64,000 nucleotides of DNA. Source: Streptomyces sp. NBC_01353 (GTDB lineage: Bacteria; Actinomycetota; Actinomycetes; Streptomycetales; Streptomycetaceae). Position numbers and translations under genes: made by a program. Position 1 is the first letter of the stretch, and each line of letters opens with the position of its first letter. Positions 46,744-55,418 of the stretch are shown here, piece by piece. The notes under the pieces were generated by a model. That model had not been told where the DNA came from and made no database searches. It worked only from the letters and a program-made list of their open reading frames with translations. The DNA lies in contig NZ_CP108352.1 of the NCBI RefSeq assembly GCF_036237275.1, positions 7,899,501 to 7,963,500 on the forward strand, given 5' to 3'.

Positions 46744-47973
46744 ATGAGCAACCACACGGCATCGAAGGCCGGTTCGCCGGCACGCCTCATGAACCCCGAA
46801 CCCGCGGGAAGGCTGCCCATGGCCGCCCTCCTCGCCCTGGCCACCGCCGTCTTCATCACCAGCCTGACCGAGACCCTGCCCGCGGGCGTCCTTCCCGCGA
46901 TGAGCGCCGACCTCGGCGTCGGCGAGGCGGCCATGGGGCAGTCCGTCACCATCTACGCGATCGGGACCGCGCTCACCGCGATCCCGCTGACCGCGGCCAC
47001 CGCCGGCTGGCGGCGCAAGCGCCTGCTGCTCACGGCGGTCGCGGGCTTCGCCGTCGCCAACACGGTGACCGCCGTCTCCACCCACTACTCCCTCACCATG
47101 GCCGCCCGGTTCCTCGCGGGCGTCGCCGCCGGTCTCGCCTGGGCCCTGCTCGCCGGATACGCCCGCCGGATGGCGCCCGTCCACCTCCAGGGCAAGGCGA
47201 TCGCCGTCGTCATGACGGGCATTCCGCTCGCGCTCTCCCTCGGCGTGCCCGCCGGCACCTTCCTCGGCGCCGCGCTCGGCTGGCAGGTCACCTTCCTGGC
47301 CATGACCGCGCTCGCCGTCGTCCTCCTCGCCTGGATCGTGCTCACCGTCCCCGACCACCCCGGCCGGCCCAGGGGCGGCCGCGCGCCCATCCGGCGCACC
47401 CTCGCCGTCCCCGGCGTGGCCCCCGTCCTGTTCGTCACCCTCGTCCTCGTCCTCGCCCACACGATCCTCTACACCTACGTCGCCGCCTTCCTCGACCACC
47501 TCGGCATGGGCGGCTCCACCGGACTCGTCCTCCTCGTCTTCGGCGGAGCCTCCCTGCTGAGCATCTGGTTCACCGGTCTGCACATCGACCGCCGACTACG
47601 GACCCTGACCCTCGCCGGGATCGTGCTCTTCGCCGTCGCGGCCGGGGCCCTCGCCGTGGCCGCCGACAGCACCGCCCTCGTCCACGCCGCCGCCACGTTG
47701 TGGGGCCTCGGCTGGGGCGGCGCGCCGACCCTGCTGCAGACCGCCGTGGGCGATGCCGGCGGCGAGGTGGCGGACACCGCGCAGACCATGCTCGTCAGCC
47801 TCTGGAACGCCGCCATGGCGGGAGGAGGCGTCGTCGGCGGCCTCCTCCTCGATCTGTTCGGCGCCGCCGCACTGCCCTGGAGCGTCCTGCTGCTCCTCGT
47901 CCCCGTCCTGATCGTCGTGGCAACCGCCCGCACCCACGGATTCCCGGCGCGCCGAGGCCCCACCGGCGCATGA
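46744..47973 (+). CDS. MFS transporter (DHA1-like efflux family)
   Basis: 409 residues with 12 predicted membrane helices. Visible are LPMAALLALATAVFITSLTE in helix 1, the loop motif GWRRKRLLLTAVAGFAVANT, and the antiporter-like segment LAGVAAGLAWALLAGYARRM. It belongs with arabinose-efflux/chloramphenicol-type exporters that use the proton gradient. The MerR regulator and its palindrome suggest induction by the exported compound. The substrate is unknown. ATG 46744 gives a short N-terminus before the first helix. Confidence 0.9.
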   Translation: MSNHTASKAGSPARLMNPEPAGRLPMAALLALATAVFITSLTETLPAGVLPAMSADLGVGEAAMGQSVTIYAIGTALTAIPLTAATAGWRRKRLLLTAVAGFAVANTVTAVSTHYSLTMAARFLAGVAAGLAWALLAGYARRMAPVHLQGKAIAVVMTGIPLALSLGVPAGTFLGAALGWQVTFLAMTALAVVLLAWIVLTVPDHPGRPRGGRAPIRRTLAVPGVAPVLFVTLVLVLAHTILYTYVAAFLDHLGMGGSTGLVLLVFGGASLLSIWFTGLHIDRRLRTLTLAGIVLFAVAAGALAVAADSTALVHAAATLWGLGWGGAPTLLQTAVGDAGGEVADTAQTMLVSLWNAAMAGGGVVGGLLLDLFGAAALPWSVLLLLVPVLIVVATARTHGFPARRGPTGA

Positions 47974-48077
47974 GGGCCGCGGCTTCCAGGCCCACCCCTA
48001 CCCGTAGTACTTCAGAGCTACCCGCCGACTGTCCCCTCCGGCGGGACGCCGACTACAGGGCGTGATCCATACGTTCG

Positions 48078-48106
48078 GTACCGGAACGAGGCACCTCGTC
48101 CGGTAC
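48078..48106 (+). promoter_or_regulatory. Large imperfect dyad in the leader of the hydrolase-two-component operon
   Basis: GTACCGGAACGAGG at 48078-48091 and CCTCGTCCGGTAC at 48094-48106 are complementary apart from one bulged base. The dyad ends just before the ribosome-binding site of the gene at 48121. It could be an operator or a hairpin that limits ribosome access. Confidence 0.55.
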
Positions 48107-48120
48107 GGAAGGACCACACC

Positions 48121-49071
48121 ATGGCGTCCCGCCAGCGCAGCCGCCTGCGCCGCACGCTGCTCGCCGCACTCGTCACCGCATCGGTGGCGGTGCCGACGGC
48201 GGGCGCCGCCCGCCCGGCCGCCGTCCCGGCGCCCGCACCGGCCGAACTCGGCCCCCTCGCCCGGGTCACGGCCGCAGACCTCGACGCCCGCTACGCCGCC
48301 AACCGGGACGCCGTCCGCGCCGCCGAACGGACCGCGGCCGATTACGGCGACCGGAAGCGGGCCGCCGCCCTGCGCGCCATGGCGAGCCCGAACCGCCACT
48401 TCCTCTCCTTCGACGGCCGCGACGGCGGCCGCAGCGTCGAGGTCGTCGGCGACCTCGCGAGCGCCGAACACATCGCCGTGCTCGTCCCCGGCTCCGACAC
48501 CGCGCTCGGCAGCGAGCGCTTCCGGGCCGGCGCCGTCGCACTCCAGCGGCAGCTGGGGGAGCGAGCCGCCGTCCTCGCCTGGCTCGGCTACCCCACCCCC
48601 GCCACCGCGAGCGCGGCCGCGATCACCCCCGGGCGGGCCGAGGAGGCCGCCCCCGGACTGCGGGACTTCGTCGGGGAGTTGAGGGCCGCCAAGCCCGCCG
48701 CCCGCCTCACCCTCCTCTGCCACTCCTACGGCTCCGTCGTCTGCGCCAAGGCGGCGCCCGGGCTCCCCGTCGCCGGCATCGTCCTCTACGGAAGCCCGGG
48801 CACCGGCGCCGACAGCGCCGCGGACCTGCGGACCACGGCCACCGTCTGGGCCGGGCGCGGCGAGTCCGACTGGATCGACTGGGTGCCCCACCTCCGCGTG
48901 CCCCTGCCCTTCGGAGAGCTGGGATTCGGCACGGACCCCCTCGTACCGGAGTTCGGCGCCCGGGTCTTCGACGCCGGCGCCGGCGGACACAGCGACTACC
49001 TCGTCCCCGGCTCCGTACCGCTGAGGCAGCTTGCGAGCATCGTCATGGGACGGGAGCCGGCCGATGCGTGA
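48121..49071 (+). CDS. Secreted alpha/beta-hydrolase (DUF1023-like)
   Basis: 316 residues. A signal peptide (SRLRRTLLAALVTASVAVPT, cleavage near AGAARP) precedes the hydrolase fold. The nucleophile elbow is LLCHSYGSVVCAK, with an upstream strand HIAVLVPGSDTALG and a C-terminal His candidate in AGGHSDYLVPG. Substrate is unknown. Its 3' end overlaps the next gene by 8 bases, so it is the first member of a translationally coupled set with a membrane acyltransferase and a two-component system. ATG 48121 follows GGAAGGA. Confidence 0.82.
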   Translation: MASRQRSRLRRTLLAALVTASVAVPTAGAARPAAVPAPAPAELGPLARVTAADLDARYAANRDAVRAAERTAADYGDRKRAAALRAMASPNRHFLSFDGRDGGRSVEVVGDLASAEHIAVLVPGSDTALGSERFRAGAVALQRQLGERAAVLAWLGYPTPATASAAAITPGRAEEAAPGLRDFVGELRAAKPAARLTLLCHSYGSVVCAKAAPGLPVAGIVLYGSPGTGADSAADLRTTATVWAGRGESDWIDWVPHLRVPLPFGELGFGTDPLVPEFGARVFDAGAGGHSDYLVPGSVPLRQLASIVMGREPADA

Positions 49072-50230
49072 ACTCGTCCGCCGTATCGAGGCCGCCACCC
49101 CACCGGGCCGCGACCGCGCCCTCGACGCCCTGCGTGGCCTCGCCATCCTCGGTGTGGTCCTCGGCCACTGGCTCGTGACCGCCCTCATCGCCGACAGCGG
49201 CACGGTCCGCGTCGCCAGCCCCTTGCAGGAACTGCCCGAATTCACCCCCGTCTCCTGGGTGTTCCAGACCCTGGCCGTCTTCTTCCTGGTCGGCGGGCAG
49301 GTGGCCGCCAGGAGCCACGTCGCCTCCCGCGCCCGGCAGGAGGCCTACGGTCACTGGCTCGCGGCCCGGCTGGGACGGCTCTTCCGGCCCGTCGCCGCCG
49401 TGCTCTCGGTGTGGATCGTCGCGACGCTCGCCATGCTCGCCACCGGTGTGCCGTGGCCGACCGTGTACGCCCTGGGCAGGCTCGTGCTCTCCCCGCTCTG
49501 GTTCCTGCTCGTCTTCGCCGCGCTCACGGCGGCGACCCCGCTCGTCGCCCGCGTCCATCCGCTCTGGCCCCTCGCCGTCGTCCTCCACGTCGACGTCATC
49601 CGCTTCGGCCTCGACGGACCGGCCTGGCTCGGCTGGATCAACGTGGCCGCCGGCTGGCTCGTCCCGTACTGCCTGGGCACCGCCTGGTCCCGGCACGGGC
49701 TCAAGGAGCGGACGACCGGCTGGGTCCTGCTGCTCGGCGGAGCGGCGGCGACCGCCCTTCTCGTCCTCTGCGCCGACTACCCAGGCTCGATGGTCGGCGT
49801 GCCCGGCGCGCCGATATCCAACCTCAACCCGCCCACGCTCGCCGCCGTCACCTTCGGCCTCGCCCAGTGCGGCGGCGCACTGCTCCTGCTCGGCCCGCTG
49901 CGCCGGGCCCTGCGCCGGCCCGCCGCCTGGGCCGCGGTGGCACTGCTCAACCTCAGTGCGATGACCGTCTTCCTCTGGCACCAGACCGCGATGATCGCCG
50001 TCACCGCCACCGGGCTGATGGCCGGCGAACTCCTCGGCCACGGACCGCTCCCCGGCCTGCACACCGTGCCCGACGGGTACGGCTGGGTTTTGGCCCGACT
50101 CGCCTGGCTGCCGCTCTTCGCGCTCGCGCTGCTGGTGTGCGTCGCCGCGTTCCGTACGTACGAACAGGGCGGCCGTCGCCCCGCCCGCAAGAGGCGACCC
50201 GAGGCGAGAAAGGAGATACGACGTGCCTAG
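49064..50230 (+). CDS. Membrane acyltransferase 3 family protein
   Basis: 388 residues with about ten membrane helices. The opening RDRALDALRGLAILGVVLGH contains the acyltransferase-3 motif (R...DALRG with the conserved His at its end), and WLVPYCLGTAWSRHGLKERT and AMTVFLWHQTAMIAVTATGL fit the family, which moves acyl groups onto cell-surface sugars or lipids. ATG 49064 overlaps the hydrolase gene and its 3' end overlaps the kinase gene, so expression is coupled. Confidence 0.88.
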   Translation: MRELVRRIEAATPPGRDRALDALRGLAILGVVLGHWLVTALIADSGTVRVASPLQELPEFTPVSWVFQTLAVFFLVGGQVAARSHVASRARQEAYGHWLAARLGRLFRPVAAVLSVWIVATLAMLATGVPWPTVYALGRLVLSPLWFLLVFAALTAATPLVARVHPLWPLAVVLHVDVIRFGLDGPAWLGWINVAAGWLVPYCLGTAWSRHGLKERTTGWVLLLGGAAATALLVLCADYPGSMVGVPGAPISNLNPPTLAAVTFGLAQCGGALLLLGPLRRALRRPAAWAAVALLNLSAMTVFLWHQTAMIAVTATGLMAGELLGHGPLPGLHTVPDGYGWVLARLAWLPLFALALLVCVAAFRTYEQGGRRPARKRRPEARKEIRRA

Positions 50231-51554
50231 GGTGGACGCAGCGGACAAGGGGGAACAGGTGGGGGACGGTTATGGGCGGTCGCTGATCGCCGCCCTGGGG
50301 CGGGTACCGCGGGCCCTGCGCGAGGACCTCTGGACGATGGCCCGCGACCCGCTGCCCCGTCAGGCGTGGTTCGGCTGGCTGCCGCACGGACACCTCGTGC
50401 TGCTCGCCGTCGTCGCGGGCCTGGGGAAGATGGCCGAGTACAGCAGCGCGATGCCGGTCCTCACAGGGCCCGTACAGCTGCTCGTCGTCGTCCAGGCCGC
50501 GGCCCTGGTCCTCGCCCTGAGCCGCCCCGTGCCGGCCTGGTGGCTCTCCACGGTCACGCTGTTCCTGACCGCGGAGATCGGGGAGTCGACCGTCGGACCC
50601 GACCTGGTGTGGCCCTGGAGCGTCTGGGGCATCGTCGTCCACACCTTCGTCGTGCTGCTGCTCGCCCTGCGTGTCCCGCTGCGGGTCACGGTCGTCACTC
50701 TCGTGATCACCGTGTTGTCGGGAGTGGTGAACACCGTTGTTCCCACGGGCTTTCCCCGCAACGAGGACCTTGGCGGCGGCGCCATCGCCTTCGCGACCGC
50801 TGCGGTGGTGGGAGCCTCACTGCGAATGAGCCGAGTGGCGCGGACGCAGCTCGTCGCCCAGGAGGTCATCACCGCCGAGGAACGGTCCCGGCGCACCCTT
50901 CTGGAGGAGCGCGGCCGGATCGCTCGCGAGCTGCACGACGTCGTCGCCCATCACATGTCGGTCATCTCCATCCAGGCCCAGGTCGCCCCGCACCTGGTCG
51001 AGAACCCCTCCGACGAGCTGAGGGAGAACCTTGCCGGCATCCGCCAGAACGCCGTCGAGGCGCTGACCGAACTGCGTCGCGTCCTCGGTGTCCTACGGGC
51101 GGAGGACCCGGCCGCCGACGGCGTACGGCACACCCCCCAGCCCACCCTGGACCGGCTCGACGAGCTCCTCGACAACGTCCGTGCCGCCGGGCTCACCGTC
51201 GACGCGACCACCACGGGAGAACGCCGTCCGCTCTCGCCGGGCGTCGAACTCTCCGCGTACCGCATCGTCCAGGAGGCGCTGAGCAACGCGATGCGGCACG
51301 CACCGGGGGCGCGGGTGCGGGTGGAGACCGGCTATCTCGCGGCCGGGCTCACGCTGCGCATCGCCAACACCCCACCGAACCGACCCATCGATCCCGCCTC
51401 GGCCCCACTCTCGCCGGGACTGGGGCACGGGCTGCTCGGCATGCGCGAGCGCACCGCCATGCTGGGCGGCGAACTGACGGCCGGACCCACCCCGGACGGC
51501 GGCTACGAGGTGACCGCCACCCTCCCCATCGAGCCTTGCAAGGACGGAACATGA
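50223..51554 (+). CDS. NarL-type sensor histidine kinase
   Basis: 443 residues. Four to five membrane helices (about 60-215) precede a dimerisation helix (QEVITAEERSRRTLLEERGR) with the phosphorylated His in IARELHDVVAHHMSVISIQ. The ATPase domain ends with the G-box LGHGLLGMRERTAMLGGEL. It signals to the response regulator whose ATG overlaps its stop (ATGA at 51551). The ligand is unknown. GTG 50223 has AAGGAGA nine bases upstream. Confidence 0.92.
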   Translation: MPRVDAADKGEQVGDGYGRSLIAALGRVPRALREDLWTMARDPLPRQAWFGWLPHGHLVLLAVVAGLGKMAEYSSAMPVLTGPVQLLVVVQAAALVLALSRPVPAWWLSTVTLFLTAEIGESTVGPDLVWPWSVWGIVVHTFVVLLLALRVPLRVTVVTLVITVLSGVVNTVVPTGFPRNEDLGGGAIAFATAAVVGASLRMSRVARTQLVAQEVITAEERSRRTLLEERGRIARELHDVVAHHMSVISIQAQVAPHLVENPSDELRENLAGIRQNAVEALTELRRVLGVLRAEDPAADGVRHTPQPTLDRLDELLDNVRAAGLTVDATTTGERRPLSPGVELSAYRIVQEALSNAMRHAPGARVRVETGYLAAGLTLRIANTPPNRPIDPASAPLSPGLGHGLLGMRERTAMLGGELTAGPTPDGGYEVTATLPIEPCKDGT

Positions 51555-52228
51555 CGAGCAGTACGATCCGGGTCCTCATCGTCGACGACCAGATGATGGT
51601 CCGTCAGGGCTTCACGGTGCTGCTCAACGCCGAGCCCGACATCGAGGTCGTCGGACAGGCCGTGGACGGCGAGGACGCCGTCGCCAAGGTCGCCGAACTC
51701 GCCCCCGACGTCGTCCTGATGGACATCCGGATGCCCGGCATCGGCGGCATCGAGGCCACCCGCCTCATCACCGGGCCCGCCGACGCCACCGTGAAGGTGC
51801 TCGTCCTGACCACCTTCGACCTCGACGAGTACGTGTACGAGGCCCTGCGTGCCGGAGCCTCCGGGTTCCTCCTCAAGGACGCATCGGCCGACGAACTCGC
51901 CCACGCGGTGAGGGTGGTGGCGGGCGGCGAGGCGCTGCTCGCCCCGAATGTCACCAAGCGGCTCATCGCCGAGTTCTCCCGGCTCAGCGCCGCACCCCGC
52001 ACCCCGCACCTGGATCGCGTCGGTGGTCTGACGGAACGCGAGACCGAGGTCCTGAGCCTGATCGCCCATGGTCTGTCCAACGCCGAGATAGCGTCCCGCC
52101 TCGTCGTCGCCGAGCAGACCGTCAAGACCCATGTGAGCCGCATCCTGATCAAGCTCGGCCTGCGGGATCGCACCCAGGCGGCGGTGTACGCCTACGACAC
52201 CGGACTTGTCCGTCCGGCCGGCCACTGA
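51551..52228 (+). CDS. NarL/FixJ-family response regulator
   Basis: 225 residues: a receiver domain with IRVLIVDDQMMVRQGFTVLL, the phosphorylated Asp in VVLMDIRMPGIGGIEA, and the switch Thr and Lys (VLTTFDLDEYVY, GFLLKD). The C-terminal HTH has LTERETEVLSLIAHGLSNAE and VKTHVSRILIKLGLRDRTQA. It is the cognate partner of the upstream kinase. The dyad at 48078-48106 is a candidate target, which would be autoregulation. It ends at a strong bidirectional hairpin. Confidence 0.94.
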   Translation: MTSSTIRVLIVDDQMMVRQGFTVLLNAEPDIEVVGQAVDGEDAVAKVAELAPDVVLMDIRMPGIGGIEATRLITGPADATVKVLVLTTFDLDEYVYEALRAGASGFLLKDASADELAHAVRVVAGGEALLAPNVTKRLIAEFSRLSAAPRTPHLDRVGGLTERETEVLSLIAHGLSNAEIASRLVVAEQTVKTHVSRILIKLGLRDRTQAAVYAYDTGLVRPAGH

Positions 52229-52256
52229 CACGCGCGGCACGACGCTCCGGAACGGG

Positions 52257-52293
52257 GAGCGGCCGCGACTGTCGAGGACAGTCGCGGCCGCTC
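52257..52293. terminator. 17-bp perfect bidirectional hairpin
   Basis: GAGCGGCCGCGACTGTC at 52257-52273 and its exact complement at 52277-52293 enclose a GAG loop. It lies between the response-regulator gene and the convergent 273-residue secreted-protein gene, ending both transcripts. Confidence 0.85.
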
Positions 52294-52304
52294 GTATCGA
52301 GTTG

Positions 52305-53126
52305 TCAGACGGTCGGCGGTACCCGTGACGGGCGGCCGGAGCCGCGGGTCAGGGAGTAGCCCCCGATGCCGGCGAGCGCGCCGAGGACGCCGCCGACGGC
52401 GGTCCAGACCCAGCGGTCGGACCACCAGCCCGAGGACCAGCCGTCCTCGGGAGCCCGCGCCTCGACCGCCGACGGCGCGTCGGCCGCGGCCGCGTCCTCC
52501 GTCGTGGCACCCGGCACGAGCGGGGCGGCGAGCGTGCCGTCGCCCGCGTACGCGCCGCCCTTCTCGGCGGAGACCGCACCCACTCGGGCCGTGAACGGCT
52601 GACCGAGGTCGTCCTCCGGAATCCCGGTGACCGTCAGCCGGACGTAGTAGCTGCCGGGCAGCGCATCGTTGTCCCAGGTCTCGGCCCAGGGGCGGACCGT
52701 GCGCAGGGTGCAGGACAGTTCCACGGAGGTGGCGTCCTTCCCCGCGGCCCGGGACTGCATCCCGTACATGCACGGCTGCCGGCGGCGCAGTCCGTCGTAG
52801 ACGTCGATCCGCCAGGTCGAGGCACCGTGTCGGGCGGCGGCCTCGGGGAGCGCGACCGAGGCGGTCACGGTGGGCCGCTGCCCGGTGTCCGCGGGGAACA
52901 CCCAGTAGAGGTAGTCACCCGTGGAGGCCTCGGCCGTGGCCTGCTGGCCCTGCTTGAACGCGGCGGCGGTACGGAAGGTGGTGCCCGCCTCTGTCGGCCC
53001 TGCCGTCGCGGCGGCGCTCGCGCTGCCGCTCGGGGACGGGGTGTCCGCGAGGGCGGGCGCGACGGCCGGACCGAGGAGCCCGGCTCCCGCGAGGAGGACG
53101 GTGGTCAGCGTGCGTACGGTACGCAT
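52305..53126 (-). CDS. Secreted C-terminally anchored protein, partner of the VWA protein
   Basis: 273 residues. A signal peptide (TLTTVLLAGAGLLGPAVAPA) is followed by a beta-rich domain (GDYLYWVFPADTGQRPTVTA; GASTWRIDVYDGLRRRQPCM; LPGSYYVRLTVTGI), an Ala/Pro/Asp-rich linker and a C-terminal helix (WVWTAVGGVLGALAGIGGYS) with a basic tail. The domain looks like the non-VWA part of the upstream protein. ATG 53126 overlaps the upstream stop by one base. No catalytic motif is seen; a surface binding role is likely. Confidence 0.75.
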   Translation of the reverse strand: MRTVRTLTTVLLAGAGLLGPAVAPALADTPSPSGSASAAATAGPTEAGTTFRTAAAFKQGQQATAEASTGDYLYWVFPADTGQRPTVTASVALPEAAARHGASTWRIDVYDGLRRRQPCMYGMQSRAAGKDATSVELSCTLRTVRPWAETWDNDALPGSYYVRLTVTGIPEDDLGQPFTARVGAVSAEKGGAYAGDGTLAAPLVPGATTEDAAAADAPSAVEARAPEDGWSSGWWSDRWVWTAVGGVLGALAGIGGYSLTRGSGRPSRVPPTV

Positions 53127-54400
53127 CAGTTGGTCCTCCAGACGGCGACGCGCCAGCGGGACAGCCAGCCCCACAGCAGACCGCCCACGAAACCGGCCAG
53201 TACCAGCACGCCGAGCAGCCACCAGCCACGGCCGAGGCCGAAGGCGGCCACGTCGGACGCCTCGTGGGGCGCGTCGACCAGGTCGACGGTCAGCTCGATC
53301 GGCATACCGGGGGTCGTCTTCACCGACGGCGGCGCGGAGAAGGAGTTGCTGACCTGGAGGCAGACGGTCTCCGCCGCGGGCTTGGTGTCCGTGTCGACGT
53401 CTTCGAGCGGCGGCTTGGGATAGCGCAGACCGGTCGAGATGACGTCCGTACGTCCGTCGCCCGCCTCGGAGCCCCGCACGACCTCACGGCCGTGCACGGT
53501 CACCGCGCGCAGCAGGACGCCGTAGTCGTTGTTGACGGCGCGGTCGGCGGCAACGCTCACCGAGGCGCGCAGCTCCTGCCCGGGCAGCACGTCCACCCGG
53601 TACCAGCGGTGGCGGCCGAAGACCTGGCGGTCGGTGTAGAGCCCGGCCTTGAGCTGCGGGGCATCCGCACAACGCTCGGCGCCCTCGGCGGCCACCGGGG
53701 TGACCACCGGGTCCGCGGCGCGGTCGACCAGCTGGCGGACCCGCTTGGAGAGTTCCTCGGTGTGCCGGACCGAGGTGTACGTGCCGCCGGTCGCCTCGGC
53801 GATGCAGGTGAGCTGCTGCCGGATCTTGGCGTTCGGCACCAGACCCAGTGTGTCGATGGTCAGGTGGATGCCCTTGGCGGCGATGTCCCGCGCCACCTCG
53901 CACGGGTCGAGCGGGGCGCAGGTGTCCTCCCCGTCCGTGATGAGCACGATCCGGCGGGTGGCGTCACCGCCCTTGAGGTCCTCGGCCGCCCCGAGCAGGG
54001 CGGGGCCGATCGGGGTCCAGCCGGTGGGGGCCAGCGTGGCCACCGCCGTCTTCGCCTCGGTCCGGTCGAGCGGGCCGACGGGGTAGAGCTGCTTGGTGTC
54101 CTCGCAGCCCTTCTTCCGGTCCGGCCCCGGATAGTTGGCGCCGAGGGTGCGTATGCCGAGCTGCACCTCCTCGGGCACTGCGTCGAGCACCTCGTTGAAG
54201 GCCTGCTTGGCGGCGGCCATCCGGGACTGACCGTCGATGTCGCGGGCCCGCATCGAGCCGCTGACGTCGAGGACCAACTCGACCTTGGGGGGTTCTTTCG
54301 CCGCCGGTTCGTCGGCGGCGGCGCCGGTCGGGACGAGCCCGACGGCCAGGGCGGCGAGCAGCGCGCAGGCTCCGGTCGCCAGCCGTTTTCTCGTGATCAT
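53126..54400 (-). CDS. VWA-domain surface protein with C-terminal membrane anchor
   Basis: 424 residues. After a signal peptide (RLATGACALLAALAVGLVPT), the VWA domain has the MIDAS motif VLDVSGSMRARDIDG, a Thr in LAPTGWTPIGPALLG and the Asp in VLITDGEDTCAP, so metal-dependent binding is likely. A beta-rich second domain (ADRQ-type strand LYTDRQVFGRHRWYRVDVLPG is near 255) and a C-terminal helix (WWLLGVLVLAGFVGGLLWG) complete it. It is translationally coupled to the 273-residue protein. ATG 54400 gives the signal peptide. Confidence 0.88.
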   Translation of the reverse strand: MITRKRLATGACALLAALAVGLVPTGAAADEPAAKEPPKVELVLDVSGSMRARDIDGQSRMAAAKQAFNEVLDAVPEEVQLGIRTLGANYPGPDRKKGCEDTKQLYPVGPLDRTEAKTAVATLAPTGWTPIGPALLGAAEDLKGGDATRRIVLITDGEDTCAPLDPCEVARDIAAKGIHLTIDTLGLVPNAKIRQQLTCIAEATGGTYTSVRHTEELSKRVRQLVDRAADPVVTPVAAEGAERCADAPQLKAGLYTDRQVFGRHRWYRVDVLPGQELRASVSVAADRAVNNDYGVLLRAVTVHGREVVRGSEAGDGRTDVISTGLRYPKPPLEDVDTDTKPAAETVCLQVSNSFSAPPSVKTTPGMPIELTVDLVDAPHEASDVAAFGLGRGWWLLGVLVLAGFVGGLLWGWLSRWRVAVWRTN

Positions 54401-54443
54401 CTGCCGGATCGTAGGGATGATCGTCCGACAATCCAAAACGACG

Positions 54444-54479
54444 CCGTGCGCGGACTCCTGAGGGGGTGTCCGCGCACGG
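54444..54479 (-). terminator. 12-bp hairpin after the deacetylase operon
   Basis: CCGTGCGCGGAC at 54444-54455 pairs with GTCCGCGCACGG at 54468-54479. It follows the deacetylase stop at 54504 by 25 bases and lies before the VWA gene. Confidence 0.6.
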
Positions 54480-54503
54480 TCGGCCTGCGCGTTCCGATCG
54501 CGC

Positions 54504-55418
54504 TCAGCGCATGTCGGCGGGGCGCTCGGCGCCCTGGAACGGGAAACGGCGGCGGAAGTCGTCGGCCGCGTCCTCGAGGGTGCAGAAGCTGACGCCCTCG
54601 TGGCCCGACACGTACTCGATGAACCGCTCCAGCATCAGCAGCACCTGGGGGCGCCCGCTCACATCGGGGTGCAGGGTGACCGGGACGACCGCATAGTCCA
54701 GCTCGCGGTGGACCCAGTCGAACTGGTCACGCCAGTCCTGCTCCAGGGCGCGCGGACTCACGTACCCGTGGCTGTTGTGCGCGTGCTTGTTGAACATCAT
54801 GGGCGGAAGGTCGTCGACGTACCAGTTGCCGCAGAACTCGACCAGGTCCACCTCGTGGCCGTGGACCAGCGGCTTCATCCAGTCCTTGGCCTCCTTCGTG
54901 TAGTCGATCTTCGTCCAGCTGTCGCCGACCCGGGCGTAGAACGGGGTGAAGTCCCGGTAGTTCTGGCTGTGGTCGTACGAGAAGCCGTACTTGTGCAGCA
55001 GCGCCGCCGTGTGCGCCGACATCTCCCACCACGGCGCCACATAGCCGCGCGGCCTACGGCCGGTGTACTCCTCGATCAACTCGACCGAGCGGGCGAGGAC
55101 GTCCTCCTCCTGTTGCGGGCTCATCGCGATCGGATTCTCGTGGGAGTAGCCGTGCGCACCGACCTCGTGGCCCGCCTCAACGACCATGCGGGTCTGCTCG
55201 GGGAAGGTCTCTATGGAATGGCCGGGGATGAACCAGCTGGTGCGGATCCCGTACCGCTCGAAGAGCTTCAGGAGCCGGGGCGTGCCGATCTCGCCGGCGA
55301 ACACACCGCGCTGGATGTCGTTGGGGGAGTCCTCGCCGCCGTAGCTGCCGAGCCAGCCGGCGACGGCGTCCACGTCGACGCCGAGGGCGATCTTGATGTC
55401 CTTGGTGGGGTGCGTCAT
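54504..55418 (-). CDS. NodB/PuuE-type polysaccharide deacetylase
   Basis: 304 residues. NodB-fold motifs are the metal Asp region [15 protein letters not shown] and the His pair in [11 protein letters not shown], with [10 protein letters not shown] and [15 protein letters not shown]. It is closer to PuuE-like amidohydrolases (allantoinase, N-carbamoyl-type) than to peptidoglycan deacetylases, and no signal peptide is present, so the substrate is probably a small cytoplasmic amide. ATG 55418 overlaps the stop of the racemase-fold gene (ATGA), placing both in one catabolic operon. Confidence 0.88.
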   Translation of the reverse strand: MTHPTKDIKIALGVDVDAVAGWLGSYGGEDSPNDIQRGVFAGEIGTPRLLKLFERYGIRTSWFIPGHSIETFPEQTRMVVEAGHEVGAHGYSHENPIAMSPQQEEDVLARSVELIEEYTGRRPRGYVAPWWEMSAHTAALLHKYGFSYDHSQNYRDFTPFYARVGDSWTKIDYTKEAKDWMKPLVHGHEVDLVEFCGNWYVDDLPPMMFNKHAHNSHGYVSPRALEQDWRDQFDWVHRELDYAVVPVTLHPDVSGRPQVLLMLERFIEYVSGHEGVSFCTLEDAADDFRRRFPFQGAERPADMR

